Assembly (NCBI GenBank): GCA_022839525.1
Contig: JALHET010000009.1
Coordinates: 1 to 42,889, forward strand
Reading direction: 5' to 3'
Origin: Lentisphaerota bacterium
Lineage (GTDB): Bacteria; Verrucomicrobiota; Kiritimatiellia; RFP12; UBA1067
DNA: 42,889 bases
The notes under the pieces were generated by a model, which was given only the letters and a program-made list of their open reading frames with translations, did no database searches and was not told the origin of the DNA. Each line of letters starts with the position of its first letter. Within the stretch, counting starts at the first letter, position 1. The position numbers and the translations under genes were made by a program. This document shows, in pieces, positions 22,971 to 32,643 of this stretch.

Positions 22971-25808
22971 TCAGAGTTGCACAACGCCTTTCGGATTGAA
23001 AGCGTCCGAACGCACATGGCGGATCAGCCCGTCCAAAAGGCAAGTGCCCTCGGGCGTGCCCGACAGGATATCCAGTCCGAATGTCATCAGCACGCGTCCC
23101 TTGCCGCTCCGGGCACCACCCGCATAGAGGAAGTACCCGCCGCCGCCCTCGCCCACCACCAGCATATCGTCGGGCTGAAGCCCCTCGAAAGGCAACGGCT
23201 TGCCCTGCTTCAATATCCGGAACGACAGCGGCGAGAGCGTGCCGTTGTGCGGGAAGTCACCGAGAGCCGGATGTTTTGCGAACGCGGTCCCTACTTGGTT
23301 CCCCATCGACCACCACCCCAGACTGACATTCGGCTTGCCGGATGTGCCGTTGATGAGCAGAACACGTTTGCCTGCGGCCAGCGCGGCATCGATATCGGGT
23401 GACCGCGCCTGGGAAATCAACAGCCCTGCCTGCTCCGCACCGGGAGTTCCCAAGGCAACGAGACCCGTGTAGAGTTTCTCCAGCAAAGGCAAAAGCGTCG
23501 GGGTGACGGCGATACCCGTCCCGTCTTGTTTATCCCGCTTTGGAAAAACCCAGTAATCCCACGTGTTATGAACCGTGCCGTCATCGCGGGGCAGGGACGC
23601 CTCCCCGAGGCGTCCGCGGACGGTTCGGGAAGGCGTCCCTAAAGATGTTTCAAGCACCGCGTGGACAGGCTTCGCCACATTCGGGATGGCCATCTTCGCT
23701 TCAGCAAGCAGACGCGTGCTCCCCAATTCGACGTCGCCACCCTCGCATTCCCCTTGTGCGAGCACAGCGTCACCGGCACGCAGTGTCCAGCGAACCAGCG
23801 CCTTTTCCAATCGGTTCTCCCCATAGTGCGCGATCCAGAAACTGGCCTTCACCGTATCGCCAGAGACCGCAACCCGCACCGCCGGTTCGGTTTTGAGCAA
23901 AAGCGCGGTTGGCCCGTTGAACAAACGGAACGCTTCGGCCGTCAATCCGTTTCGCTTCACGTCCCAAAACGCATTGAACAACCCTTGGGCACTGTAATTC
24001 TTCCCCTGCGCGACCACCACATCGACAACGGTCCAAAAACTGTAACCGTCGCAGGCGGGATCCATGCGGGCGGACTCAATGCCGCATTTCTGATAGTGGC
24101 CTTGCAATGCGTGAGCGGCATCCTGAATAGCGTCGCCCCAACGCCGATCCAGCCCCGCCTCCTTCAGCCACCCGTCGCGAACCGCCTGCGTGACAGGCGG
24201 CATCCATGGCCCCGAAAACCGCGCCTCAATACGCGGATCCTGCTTGACGCACAGGTTCAGGTATTCGTGCGCGACAAATGGCGCGTCGCATTTGAAACTC
24301 CCGGGCTCCCATACAGTGATCGGGCCGTTTCGGAAATCGGAATTTTCAGCCGTGTTAAAGGTGCCGTCCTGATGAATCATCAAACGGTCTGGATCACGCC
24401 GTTTGGACAGCTGGTAGATTTCCTTGTCCAACGGCTTCCCAAGAAGCCCCTCGTTTCCCGTGCAGTATGTCGTGAACGACACATAGCGCCGGTAATGCTG
24501 ATACAGCTCGGTCAGATCCCGGATCGGGTCAAATGTGAACGCCTCAGTCGGGTAATCGCCGTAATACGGCAGTTCGGGCTGGATCATGATACCCGCCTCG
24601 TCAGCAGCCTCGAAGTACTCCGGGAGTTCGCAGTGCGTGTGCAGACGGACGTAATTGAATCCTGCAGCGCGGGCAAACGTGAGATGCTTGAGGTGTTCCG
24701 TTTTCGATGCGGGCGAGACCAAGGTCAGCGGATACACGGAATCGTCCCCGAAGCCGCGCACAAAGAACGGCGTGTTGTTGAGAAAGAAGCGTTCGCCCCG
24801 GACTTCGATCTTACGCACCCCGAACCGCTCCGTCCACCCGTAAACCGGCGTCTCGCCGTCGCACAACGTGATCTCGGCGAGATAGAGATCCGGATGCTCC
24901 GGCGACCACGGCGTAAACGGATCCAGTTTCACCCGGCAGCAGACCTCCGCGCTCTTCTGACCTTCACCGAACACGATGGCTTCGCGGATGACTGCCGACT
25001 GGACTTTGACTCGCAATACCGGTTTTTTCAGCCGCCCTGCCTCCGTCGCGTATGCCACCGTCGCATGAACTTCCGCCTCCCGCTTGTCAAAGTCGCCTCG
25101 CACCCACGCATCGTCGATCCGCGTGTCGGGCGTGGCCTCGAGTTCGACATCGCGGTAAAGCCCTCCGAACTGATGGGTAAAGGCCATCTGCCCTTTCCGG
25201 CTGGGAACCGCGTTGTTGACCGCCGCCACCACAACCGCCTGTGTCCCGGCCTGAATGAGGTCGGTGATGTCATACTTGTAGGTGCCGCAATAGTTGTCCA
25301 CCCAAGCGACCGGCTTCTCGTTCACCCAGAACCAGCCCTGCGAGCGCAGGCCGCCAACCTTGAGCCAAATCCGTTTTCCCTGCCACGAGGCGGGAATGTT
25401 GACGGTCTTGCGGTACCACGCCTCGCCCATGTAGACGTTTCGCATTTCCCTCGGACCATGGTCCCACTTGCAGTCCCACGTGACGCTCGTGCCCGGCACA
25501 CCAACACCCTGCGCCTCCCAGCAACCCGGCACCTGTATTTTCCGCGCGCCCGGCCACGGTTTGGCGTAGAACGACCGCCACCCCGGATGCCGGGAGGGAG
25601 CAACACCCCGTGTGATGAAATCCCATTCCCCGCGCAACGAAAGGATATCCTGCAGGGGTGACCGGGTGACCGGATTCACCACGGCGGGCAACGCTTTCCT
25701 GTATCCCCACGACTCCACACCAGAGAGCGTACGCTCATCAGCGGACACCCCCATAGCCATCCCCAGTACGAGAATCGTCCCGGCTGTCATCAACGGTTTT
25801 TTCATCAT
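22971..25808 (-). CDS. Secreted glycoside hydrolase family 2 protein (beta-galactosidase/glucuronidase-like)
   Basis: A 945-residue protein with a signal peptide (PLMTAGTILVLGMAMGVSADE). The sugar-binding domain has LSLRGEWDFITRG, VPGCWEAQG, YMGEAWYRKTVNIPASWQGK and HQFGGLYRDVELEATP. An immunoglobulin-like domain follows, then the TIM barrel with FFLNNTPFFVRGFGDDSVYP and NYVRLHTHCELPEYFEAADE. The candidate acid/base Glu is in YCTGNEGLL and a candidate nucleophile Glu in FVAHEYLNL. A long C-terminal region ends with a possible glutamine-amidotransferase-like fold (LLISQARSPDIDAALAAGKR). It would release sugars from glycans outside the cytoplasm; the substrate cannot be told. The start is the first ATG of the tandem ATGATG at 25808, with AAGGGAT upstream. 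It lies 35 bp downstream of the SNF2 gene. Confidence 0.83.
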   Translation of the reverse strand: MMKKPLMTAGTILVLGMAMGVSADERTLSGVESWGYRKALPAVVNPVTRSPLQDILSLRGEWDFITRGVAPSRHPGWRSFYAKPWPGARKIQVPGCWEAQGVGVPGTSVTWDCKWDHGPREMRNVYMGEAWYRKTVNIPASWQGKRIWLKVGGLRSQGWFWVNEKPVAWVDNYCGTYKYDITDLIQAGTQAVVVAAVNNAVPSRKGQMAFTHQFGGLYRDVELEATPDTRIDDAWVRGDFDKREAEVHATVAYATEAGRLKKPVLRVKVQSAVIREAIVFGEGQKSAEVCCRVKLDPFTPWSPEHPDLYLAEITLCDGETPVYGWTERFGVRKIEVRGERFFLNNTPFFVRGFGDDSVYPLTLVSPASKTEHLKHLTFARAAGFNYVRLHTHCELPEYFEAADEAGIMIQPELPYYGDYPTEAFTFDPIRDLTELYQHYRRYVSFTTYCTGNEGLLGKPLDKEIYQLSKRRDPDRLMIHQDGTFNTAENSDFRNGPITVWEPGSFKCDAPFVAHEYLNLCVKQDPRIEARFSGPWMPPVTQAVRDGWLKEAGLDRRWGDAIQDAAHALQGHYQKCGIESARMDPACDGYSFWTVVDVVVAQGKNYSAQGLFNAFWDVKRNGLTAEAFRLFNGPTALLLKTEPAVRVAVSGDTVKASFWIAHYGENRLEKALVRWTLRAGDAVLAQGECEGGDVELGSTRLLAEAKMAIPNVAKPVHAVLETSLGTPSRTVRGRLGEASLPRDDGTVHNTWDYWVFPKRDKQDGTGIAVTPTLLPLLEKLYTGLVALGTPGAEQAGLLISQARSPDIDAALAAGKRVLLINGTSGKPNVSLGWWSMGNQVGTAFAKHPALGDFPHNGTLSPLSFRILKQGKPLPFEGLQPDDMLVVGEGGGGYFLYAGGARSGKGRVLMTFGLDILSGTPEGTCLLDGLIRHVRSDAFNPKGVVQL

Positions 25809-25843
25809 CGGGTTTATCCCTTCTTCACGGCCCAACCCTTTTT

Positions 25844-28603
25844 TCAAAAAGGCTGACTGCCGAATTTAGTCATCAGCACACGCGCGACCGCAACTTGTGA
25901 ACCTTCGCACTCCAGCAGTTCCTGCAGAACAGCCCGAATGTCACCCCACAAACCGCTGTAAGCCTCCGATAGGGCTTGCCGCATATTTTGCGGTTCCGCG
26001 AGCTGCCGCTGAACCGCATAGGCCTTGGCCAACAGCAACACCGACTCTTCGAGCGGTTGCCGCGCCGCATCGAACGCCAACCGGGAGACCAAGTGACTGG
26101 CTTTCCGGTAAGCCTGCGCCGCCTGACGCCGCAGTTCGGCTTCCCGTGCCTGCGCGCTTCCGGGCAATAACTGTGGCTGATCCAATCCCCGTCCACGCAG
26201 GAAAAGGGTGCGGACCGCGCATGGCGGCACACTTAAGACCCCCTGTCCGACCAACCGGTTCATCGCATCATACGTGGCATGCGTCACCACCTCAATCAGG
26301 GGAACACGGGGGTGTTTTCCAAACCAATCGGCAGCGACCTGATCCGCACACGCCGCGGCTGACCGGAGGTCGCCCTCTACCACCAACAAAAGCACCTGTG
26401 TGCCCGCCTCCGTTTTCCGCATTTCACATGACACCATTCTTTCGCCCAAGCGCGCCGACACGTCGGCTGCAAAGCCTAATTCGGGATCGACCGCCCTCAG
26501 CGCCTCAAACGAGGGGTGCGGCACAGGGGACACTGCCGGGACACCCTGCGGCATGACCGCCTCTAACCTTTGAAGAAAGGTCAACCGTCCAATCCCGCAG
26601 GTTTGACTTTCGAGAACCTCCCCGCCGCCGTCCAATACGCCTTCGGCCAATAACCGTTTCGTCGCCAAAGTCCCGACCATCCGCGCTTCCACGCTATCTT
26701 CCGTCACAAGGTTGATCACCGTGACGCTGCGCACCTGATTTTTACGCCACGCGCGTGCCACACGCTGTTCCAACCGCGCCGGGCTCCACGGCACGTCACA
26801 GTTGATGACTACACTTGCCTGCTGCAGGTTGAGCCCAACACCTCCGGTGTCTGTCGACAGAAACACGCGGCATCCGGGCTCGCTCTTGAAACGCAGGATC
26901 TCCTGCCGCCGCTTTTGCTGGGGTACACTCCCGGTGTGCCACGCGAACCCAACGCCCACCTGAAGGCACACCTCGCGCACCAACATCAGCATCCGCTCCC
27001 ACTCGGAATAGAGGAGAACTTTCACTCCGGGCGTAGAGAGGGCGCTTTCCAAAAGGTTCTGAATCTCTTCTAATTTCGGACAGTCCCTGCACGCTGGATC
27101 AAGAATAAAGGGCGTGTCACAGATCATGCGCATCATGGAAAGCTCGCGTTTAAGCCGTTCCGATTCTTGCCCCGACAACGCATGTTCGCGCGCACGCGCA
27201 ACGAGTCGCGCCACACATGCCGCATGAACCTCGTACCGCTCCCTTTGTTCTGGGGTCATGGGCACATGGACAGTACGGTCGATGCGATCCGGCAACTCGT
27301 TTTCGACCTCAACCTTCCGTCGGCGCAACAGATAAGGTTTAAGGCGTTCGCGCAAGTGTTGAAGATTCTGGTAGCCTTCCGGACGCCCATTGGCGTTGAG
27401 CACATAGAAATCGCGGTTGAACCGGAAAAGAGGCCCCAACACCTCGGGATCAACAATCGACATCAGCGAGAAAAGATCATCGATCCGGTTTTCCAGCGGT
27501 GTGCCCGTCAGCACGAAAACATAACGGCTCTTGAGCTGTTTGACCGCTTGCGCGGTCTGAGTGTTCCAGTTCTTGATGCGTTGCGCCTCATCGAGAATCA
27601 CGCAGTCCGGCTTGAGGACAGTGTTGACAAGGATCCCGTCGCGCAGAATCTGCTCGTAGTTCGCCAGCGTAAAAAAGGCGGCATGCCCATAGGTGGCCTT
27701 ACGTGCTTGCCGGTCACCGGAAACACGCCGGTACGGCAGATCCGTGAACAGGCGGATCTGCTCCTCCCACTCGGTCTTGAGCGAAGCAGGGGCGACCACC
27801 AGCACACGCTTGACTTGCCCCAACCTGAGCAGCAGCGCCGCTGCCGCTATCGCCTGCGCGGTTTTCCCAAGTCCCATCTCATCCGCTAAAAGCGCGCGTT
27901 CCGTGAAGGCCAGATGTAACATGCCTTCGCGCTGATAAGGCAAGAGCGGCACTTTTGTCTCATGCGTGGGATAGTGCCCGGACCGCACCTGTTGCTCATA
28001 GGCCCGCCGCAGGCGGATCCGCTCCTCGCCACGAGCTTGCCGCTCAATCCACGGAGCGACGTCCTGCGAAACGCGCAAGACGGATCGGCCGGCGTTCGCG
28101 AATGCCGCGAGAACCGCGTCCTTGGAAAACTCGGGGAGCGCCAACCCCGTGATATCAAAGAACGCCTGCAATCCGGGTGGCAGCGTGTTCAGGTTGCGTT
28201 CCACCATCAACCGTCCAGTGGTCATATCCGGCACAAGATCCACGCGGGGCGATCCAGCCACCTCAGCTTTCCGGACAAGAAACGGATCGCTCTTCAGCCA
28301 GCGCAACACCCCCTCAACATGCTTGCAGGTTCCAAGACCGTTCACCCGGAAATCGACGCATGTGCATGAACAGGCCAACGGCTTGAGATTTCGCAGTTCC
28401 ACCTGATAGGTCTGGCCGCTCGCCAATGACGTCACGCCGAAATTCGAGAAAACGGGAAATTCCGGCGTCAGGTTCGTGAACCGCATGGCCTCTCTGGCCG
28501 CCCGCAGCCTGCGCCGGTTGATCTCGTCCTGATCCGTCGTGCGCCAGTTGCTCACCGGCGGAAGAGCAGATCCTGAGTCCTGTTGTGAAAAGGATTCGCG
28601 CAT
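25844..28603 (-). CDS. SNF2-family DEAD/DEAH helicase with SWIM zinc finger
   Basis: 919 residues. A SWIM finger (CSCTCVDF then GTCKHVEGVLRWL, residues ~78-102) precedes the SNF2 ATPase. Motif I is LLADEMGLGKTAQAI, Ia VVAPASLKTEWEEQI, II ILDEAQRIKN, III FVLTGTPLENRIDDLFSLM, V STDTGGVGLNLQQASVVI and VI RLEQRVARAWRKNQ. A C-terminal ~230 residues form a mostly helical region of unknown function. Such proteins translocate on double-stranded DNA or remodel protein-DNA complexes. It precedes the GH2 gene by 35 bp but is not obviously linked to it functionally. Length and motif order are complete. Confidence 0.92.
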   Translation of the reverse strand: MRESFSQQDSGSALPPVSNWRTTDQDEINRRRLRAAREAMRFTNLTPEFPVFSNFGVTSLASGQTYQVELRNLKPLACSCTCVDFRVNGLGTCKHVEGVLRWLKSDPFLVRKAEVAGSPRVDLVPDMTTGRLMVERNLNTLPPGLQAFFDITGLALPEFSKDAVLAAFANAGRSVLRVSQDVAPWIERQARGEERIRLRRAYEQQVRSGHYPTHETKVPLLPYQREGMLHLAFTERALLADEMGLGKTAQAIAAAALLLRLGQVKRVLVVAPASLKTEWEEQIRLFTDLPYRRVSGDRQARKATYGHAAFFTLANYEQILRDGILVNTVLKPDCVILDEAQRIKNWNTQTAQAVKQLKSRYVFVLTGTPLENRIDDLFSLMSIVDPEVLGPLFRFNRDFYVLNANGRPEGYQNLQHLRERLKPYLLRRRKVEVENELPDRIDRTVHVPMTPEQRERYEVHAACVARLVARAREHALSGQESERLKRELSMMRMICDTPFILDPACRDCPKLEEIQNLLESALSTPGVKVLLYSEWERMLMLVREVCLQVGVGFAWHTGSVPQQKRRQEILRFKSEPGCRVFLSTDTGGVGLNLQQASVVINCDVPWSPARLEQRVARAWRKNQVRSVTVINLVTEDSVEARMVGTLATKRLLAEGVLDGGGEVLESQTCGIGRLTFLQRLEAVMPQGVPAVSPVPHPSFEALRAVDPELGFAADVSARLGERMVSCEMRKTEAGTQVLLLVVEGDLRSAAACADQVAADWFGKHPRVPLIEVVTHATYDAMNRLVGQGVLSVPPCAVRTLFLRGRGLDQPQLLPGSAQAREAELRRQAAQAYRKASHLVSRLAFDAARQPLEESVLLLAKAYAVQRQLAEPQNMRQALSEAYSGLWGDIRAVLQELLECEGSQVAVARVLMTKFGSQPF

Positions 28604-28699
28604 ACGTCCCCCTCATCCGGCTCAAAAGGATGCCGGACACAGCAAACGCCACTGGCCAACTTCCACCGGCATCCTGTTCCACCGCATCGGGAAGTGCCG

Positions 28700-29989
28700 T
28701 TACACATCAAGCGCCGCAAGGCTGTCGAGCCATTCCGCTTCAGCTTCCGTCCACCCGTTCGGCACCACCAGCGAAAGGGTCAGCCGCGAAGGCTCGAACA
28801 CGTCCTCCGCCACACGCCGCACGTCATCTGCCGTCACAGCCCGGAGCCCTGCAATCGTCTCTTCCGGATCCACCACGCGACCGTAGTTCAACAGCGACTC
28901 GCCGATGTACATCATCTGGCTGCCCGTGCCTTCCAGTCCCAGCCGGAACGTGCCGAGCAGATAGTCCTTTGTGCGTTTCAGCTCGCGGGCACCGACCTTC
29001 TCGTCGATCATCCGCCGGATCTCTTTTGCGGTCAGCTTCAGCGCCGCCATGGCGCGCTGCGTATCGAACCCGCCACTGATGGCAAACACGCCGGCTTCCT
29101 CGAACAGTTGGAAGTTCGACTGGATCGAGTAACACAGGCCATGGCGCTCGCGCACGCTCTGAAAGAGCCGCGAACTCATGTTCTCGCCCAACACCCCATT
29201 CAATACGCGCAAGGCATAACGCCGGTCATCATGCCGCCCGAACACGCGGAACCCCACCACCGCGTGAACCTGAGCGATATCCTTCTGCACCAGCGATAAC
29301 CGTTCCTGAGGAACTGCGGCATCTATTTTTTTAAATCCCAAACCGTTCGCGCTTCGCATACCCCCCACCGCATGTTCAACGCAAGCCACACAAGCCGCAT
29401 GGTCGAGGCGCCCCGCAAACGCGAACACGGTGGCACTGGGTGCGTACGCCTGCTTTTTGTACCGCAGCAGCTTCTCGCGCGTCATCGTGCGCAGCGAGCG
29501 CTCATCGCCCGAAAGCGGAAATCCAAGCGCGTGCCCTTTGAACATCACTTCCTGCATTTTTTCCTGCACCACATGCTGGGGCAAGTCCTGATACATCTTG
29601 ATCTCTTCCAAAATCACGTCGCGCTCGCGGTCGAAGTCTTCCCCTTTGATCGCGGCATTCAGATACATGTCCGACAACACATCAAAGGCTTGCCGAAGAT
29701 ATTCGTACGGCAACCGCGCATAATAACAGGTGCATTCTTCCTGCGTGAAGGCGTTCAGGTATCCCCCGCGGCCTTCGATCGCCTGCGAGATGGCCAACGC
29801 CGAACGCTTCGGGGTGCCTTTGAAAAGCATGTGCTCAAGAAAATGGCTCGCACCGGTCTGGGACATTTTTTCATACCGGCCACCGACGCCGACCCAGATG
29901 CCGACCGACACGCTCTCCGCATCCGCATCGGGCGCCGTCACAACCGTCGCGCCGTTTTTCAGAACGGTCACCTGAACATTTCTTAACAT
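28700..29989 (-). CDS. M16 family zinc metallopeptidase (processing-peptidase type)
   Basis: 429 residues. The inverted zinc motif HxxEH is in GASHFLEHMLFKGTPKRSA (His49, Glu52, His53). The third ligand Glu lies in ERDVILEEIKMYQD (~residue 130). The N-terminal catalytic M16 domain is followed by the inactive M16C-like domain (VHAVVGFRVFGRHDDRRYAL, LGENMSSRLFQSVRERHGLC), as in the ~420-residue bacterial MPP-like peptidases. No signal peptide is seen, so it probably acts in the cytoplasm on small peptides. ATG 29989 follows the broken hisA by 95 bp on the same strand. Confidence 0.92.
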   Translation of the reverse strand: MLRNVQVTVLKNGATVVTAPDADAESVSVGIWVGVGGRYEKMSQTGASHFLEHMLFKGTPKRSALAISQAIEGRGGYLNAFTQEECTCYYARLPYEYLRQAFDVLSDMYLNAAIKGEDFDRERDVILEEIKMYQDLPQHVVQEKMQEVMFKGHALGFPLSGDERSLRTMTREKLLRYKKQAYAPSATVFAFAGRLDHAACVACVEHAVGGMRSANGLGFKKIDAAVPQERLSLVQKDIAQVHAVVGFRVFGRHDDRRYALRVLNGVLGENMSSRLFQSVRERHGLCYSIQSNFQLFEEAGVFAISGGFDTQRAMAALKLTAKEIRRMIDEKVGARELKRTKDYLLGTFRLGLEGTGSQMMYIGESLLNYGRVVDPEETIAGLRAVTADDVRRVAEDVFEPSRLTLSLVVPNGWTEAEAEWLDSLAALDV

Positions 29990-30084
29990 AAAACCCTATG
30001 CTACTCCCAGATCGCCAACAAAAAAGCAACTGGCGCCCTTCCAACGCGTCCCGCGAGGAGGCCGTCGGGTTACCCCAACACAAG

Positions 30085-30763
30085 TTAACCCATCGCCGCC
30101 GCTTTCATGGCGGCGAGCGTCGTCTTGCCGTCGTAAAGGGCTTTGCCCACAATCGCGCCGATAAGGTTCGCGCAGCCCAGCGCGTTCAGTGCCGTAACAT
30201 GTTCCGGCAGGCTCACGCCGCCCGAAGCGATGATGTCGCACGAAACAGCCCCGCACATCTGGCACATGGCCGTGAGATTGGGGCCACCTAACATGCCGTC
30301 GGTAGCGGTATCGGTATAGATGATCGTCCGAACGCCGACGGACTCGACCCGTTTTGCCAAATCCGTTGCACGCGTTTGCGTGGTCTCGACCCAACCTTTG
30401 ACCTGAACAAACCCATCGCGCGCGTCAATACCCACAGCAATCGCATCTCCGAAGCGCCGGACCCACGCCGCCAGCCCATCCAGGCTTTCCAGTGCGCGCG
30501 TGCCGATGATCGCCCGGGCCACGCCTGCCCGCAGCAAACTCTCAACGTGGGCGTCTGTCCGCAGTCCAGACTTCCGAATGTTTAGGCTCGCCCTGAAACG
30601 CCCCGTCGAGATCCACCACATGCAACTGCCCGGCACCCTGCTCCAGCCAGATCCGCGCTTGAGCCACAGGGTCATCGGAATACACCGTCACGTCCTCCGC
30701 CCTGCCCTGGCGCAACCGCACACACTTGCCATCCTTCAAATCGATCGCCGGTAAAATGATCAT
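30085..30763 (-). pseudogene. hisA: hisA (ProFAR isomerase), broken by a short deletion and frameshift
   Basis: ATG 30763 begins [20 protein letters not shown], a perfect HisA N-terminus, through [19 protein letters not shown] (~residue 65). The frame then runs into a stop at 30542. The HisA sequence resumes in another frame at [20 protein letters not shown] and continues correctly (IYTDTATDGMLGGPN, IIASGGVSLPEHV) to a stop at 30085. Between the two parts the phosphate-binding segment, normally ending VQ-x-GGG-[IL]R, is missing (~15-17 residues), and total length is not a multiple of three. The second catalytic Asp region (TDTATDG) is intact. HisA catalyses the fourth step of histidine synthesis. 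It follows hisB by 13 bp in the tol-tat-his operon. It is either a true mutant or an assembly error. Confidence 0.82.
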
Positions 30764-30776
30764 CACCCTGTACCCG

Positions 30777-31364
30777 TCAAATCGTGCCTTTGCTGGAGGG
30801 AACGCCCGTTTCGCGCGGGTCGCTCTCAACGGCCATGCGTAAGGCGCGTGCGAACCCCTTGAACATCGCCTCGCAAACGTGGTGCGCCTCATCGCCATAG
30901 ATTTGCCGGAGATGCAGATTCATGCGCCCCTCGACCGTTAACGCGCGGAAGAACTCTTCCAGCAGTTTCACCTCGAAATCGCGGACCTGCATGTGTTTCA
31001 TGGCACTCGAAAAAACCAGAAACGGGCGGCCGCCGAGATCCAGCGCCACCTCGCAGAGCGCTTCGTCCATGGGTAATTGGAAGAAGCCATAACGCCGGAT
31101 GCCCCTCCTCTCGCCGAGCGCCTGATTGATACAAGAGCCGAGCACCAACCCCACATCTTCAACCGTATGGTGATAATCCACATTGACGTCGCCCGTCGCC
31201 CGGACATCCAGATCGGTCAGCGAATGGCGCGCGAAGAGTTCCAACATGTGATCCAGAAAACCGATTCCCGTCGCCACGTGACAAACACCTGTCCCGTCGA
31301 GGTTCAGCGTCACCGTAATGTCCGTCTCGCGCGTCGTGCGTGTACGTGTCGCTGTGCGTGCCAT
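30777..31364 (-). CDS. hisB: Imidazoleglycerol-phosphate dehydratase
   Basis: 195 residues. This enzyme dehydrates imidazoleglycerol phosphate in histidine synthesis. Family motifs are [34 protein letters not shown] (metal-binding His), [16 protein letters not shown] and [19 protein letters not shown] (second metal-binding His pair). Length is normal for the monofunctional enzyme; there is no fused phosphatase. GGAGG sits before ATG 31364, and tatC ends 14 bp upstream; a longer in-frame extension upstream is only tatC out of frame. hisA follows by 13 bp. Confidence 0.95.
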   Translation of the reverse strand: MARTATRTRTTRETDITVTLNLDGTGVCHVATGIGFLDHMLELFARHSLTDLDVRATGDVNVDYHHTVEDVGLVLGSCINQALGERRGIRRYGFFQLPMDEALCEVALDLGGRPFLVFSSAMKHMQVRDFEVKLLEEFFRALTVEGRMNLHLRQIYGDEAHHVCEAMFKGFARALRMAVESDPRETGVPSSKGTI

Positions 31365-31378
31365 GACTCGCCTCCGTT

Positions 31379-32194
31379 TCACGCCTCGCCGCCATCCGTC
31401 GGCGCGGGCTCTTCCTTGTTTTTGCCTCTCGCCAGTTCGCGCAACCGGATAACCCAGATGCACATCTCGTACAGGATACACATCGGAACCGCCATCAGAA
31501 TCTGCGAGACCGGATCGGGAGGCGTTAGCACCATGGCTATAATAAAGATAATGACGATCGCCAGGCGTCGCCTCGTACGCAATGCCTCGGAAGGGACGAT
31601 CCCGATCCAACCGAGCACCAGCAACAGGAGGGGCAACTGGAAGGCCAAGCCGAACGCGATGATCGTTTTGATCACAATCTCGACGTGCTGGTCGAGCGTC
31701 AGGATCTCAACTTTCACCCCCATCCAGGCATTGACTTGCCGCAACACGCGAAACGCGATATCCAGCGTTTTCTCATAAGCCATCCACACACCGCCGCCAA
31801 AGAGAATGGTAGAGGTACAGAGGCTGAATACGATGACCGTCCGCTCGCTTTGCTTCAGTCCCGGAAACACAAACCGCAAGATGAAGAAAAGCAGAAAGGG
31901 CAGACTGAGCGCCGTGCCCCCCCAGAGCATAATCTTGAGAAGAATATCAAAACCGGCCGTCCACGTTAGCCCCTGGATCATACTTTGGGCCTGCTGAGCG
32001 GGAGCCATGAGCCATTGGGTGACCCGCGGCGCGAAGGGCAGGATGGCAATCTCGCACAAGACCCAAACGACCGCACACCGTATCACGCAGTCGCGCAGCT
32101 CGATCAGGTGTTCCAGAAAAGGACGCGGAGGGTCGTTGTAGTCATCCTCCCACTTTCCCAGTTTCGGCTTCAGTGAAAACCGGCCGATCTTCAT
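31379..32194 (-). CDS. tatC: Sec-independent protein translocase TatC
   Basis: 271 residues with six membrane segments. It binds twin-arginine signal peptides at the inner membrane. PFLEHLIELRDCVIRCAVVW is the conserved N-terminal cytoplasmic/first-helix motif, with the Glu that contacts the twin arginines. IIAFGLAFQLPLLLLVLGWI is helix 4, and helices 5-6 follow RRRLAIVIIFIIAMVLTPPD. The C-terminal tail after ELARGKN is short and charged. ATG 32194 overlaps the tatA stop as ATGA, so the two are coupled. Confidence 0.94.
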   Translation of the reverse strand: MKIGRFSLKPKLGKWEDDYNDPPRPFLEHLIELRDCVIRCAVVWVLCEIAILPFAPRVTQWLMAPAQQAQSMIQGLTWTAGFDILLKIMLWGGTALSLPFLLFFILRFVFPGLKQSERTVIVFSLCTSTILFGGGVWMAYEKTLDIAFRVLRQVNAWMGVKVEILTLDQHVEIVIKTIIAFGLAFQLPLLLLVLGWIGIVPSEALRTRRRLAIVIIFIIAMVLTPPDPVSQILMAVPMCILYEMCIWVIRLRELARGKNKEEPAPTDGGEA

Positions 32195-32616
32195 GCCCGG
32201 TCCTCCGTGTGCGTCTCAGGCGCGACCCCGTCATCGGGCGGCATTGCCGATTCGGGTGTTCCGGGATCCGGATCGGAAGACCAACCCTCGTCTTGCCCCC
32301 CGTTTCCGGGATAGTCTGAGGCGTCCGGATACGGGTTGTCGTAAGAATCGGACGTGTCCGGAGGAACCGGTGTATCGGGCGGAAGCTCAGGAGCCGACGG
32401 CGGACTGCCCGCGGGCGGCTCCTGATCCATGTTCATCAACTGATCTTTGAACTCGTCAGCCGCACGACGGAACATTTCCATCGTGCGGCCTAGTTTACGG
32501 GCAATTTCAGGCAAGCGCTTGGGGCCGACCACGATCAGGACAACCACAAACAAAACAATCCACTCGCCTGTACCCACCGAGCCGGTCAGGAACGCCACAC
32601 GTGGAAAATACGCCAT
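32191..32616 (-). CDS. tatA: TatA/TatB family translocase subunit with long acidic tail
   Basis: 141 residues. One N-terminal membrane helix (GTGEWIVLFVVVLIVVGPKR) leads into the hinge and the amphipathic helix (LPEIARKLGRTMEMFRRAA). The remaining ~80 residues are a Pro/Asp/Ser-rich acidic tail (TPVPPDTSDSYDNPYPDASD). The VGPKRLPE motif is shared by TatA and TatB, so which one it is cannot be decided with only one copy in view. It is coupled to tatC. ATG 32616 with GGGAG upstream; pal ends 27 bp before. Confidence 0.88.
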   Translation of the reverse strand: MAYFPRVAFLTGSVGTGEWIVLFVVVLIVVGPKRLPEIARKLGRTMEMFRRAADEFKDQLMNMDQEPPAGSPPSAPELPPDTPVPPDTSDSYDNPYPDASDYPGNGGQDEGWSSDPDPGTPESAMPPDDGVAPETHTEDRA

Positions 32617-32643
32617 ATCCGGAAGCTCCCGACCCTGACCCGC

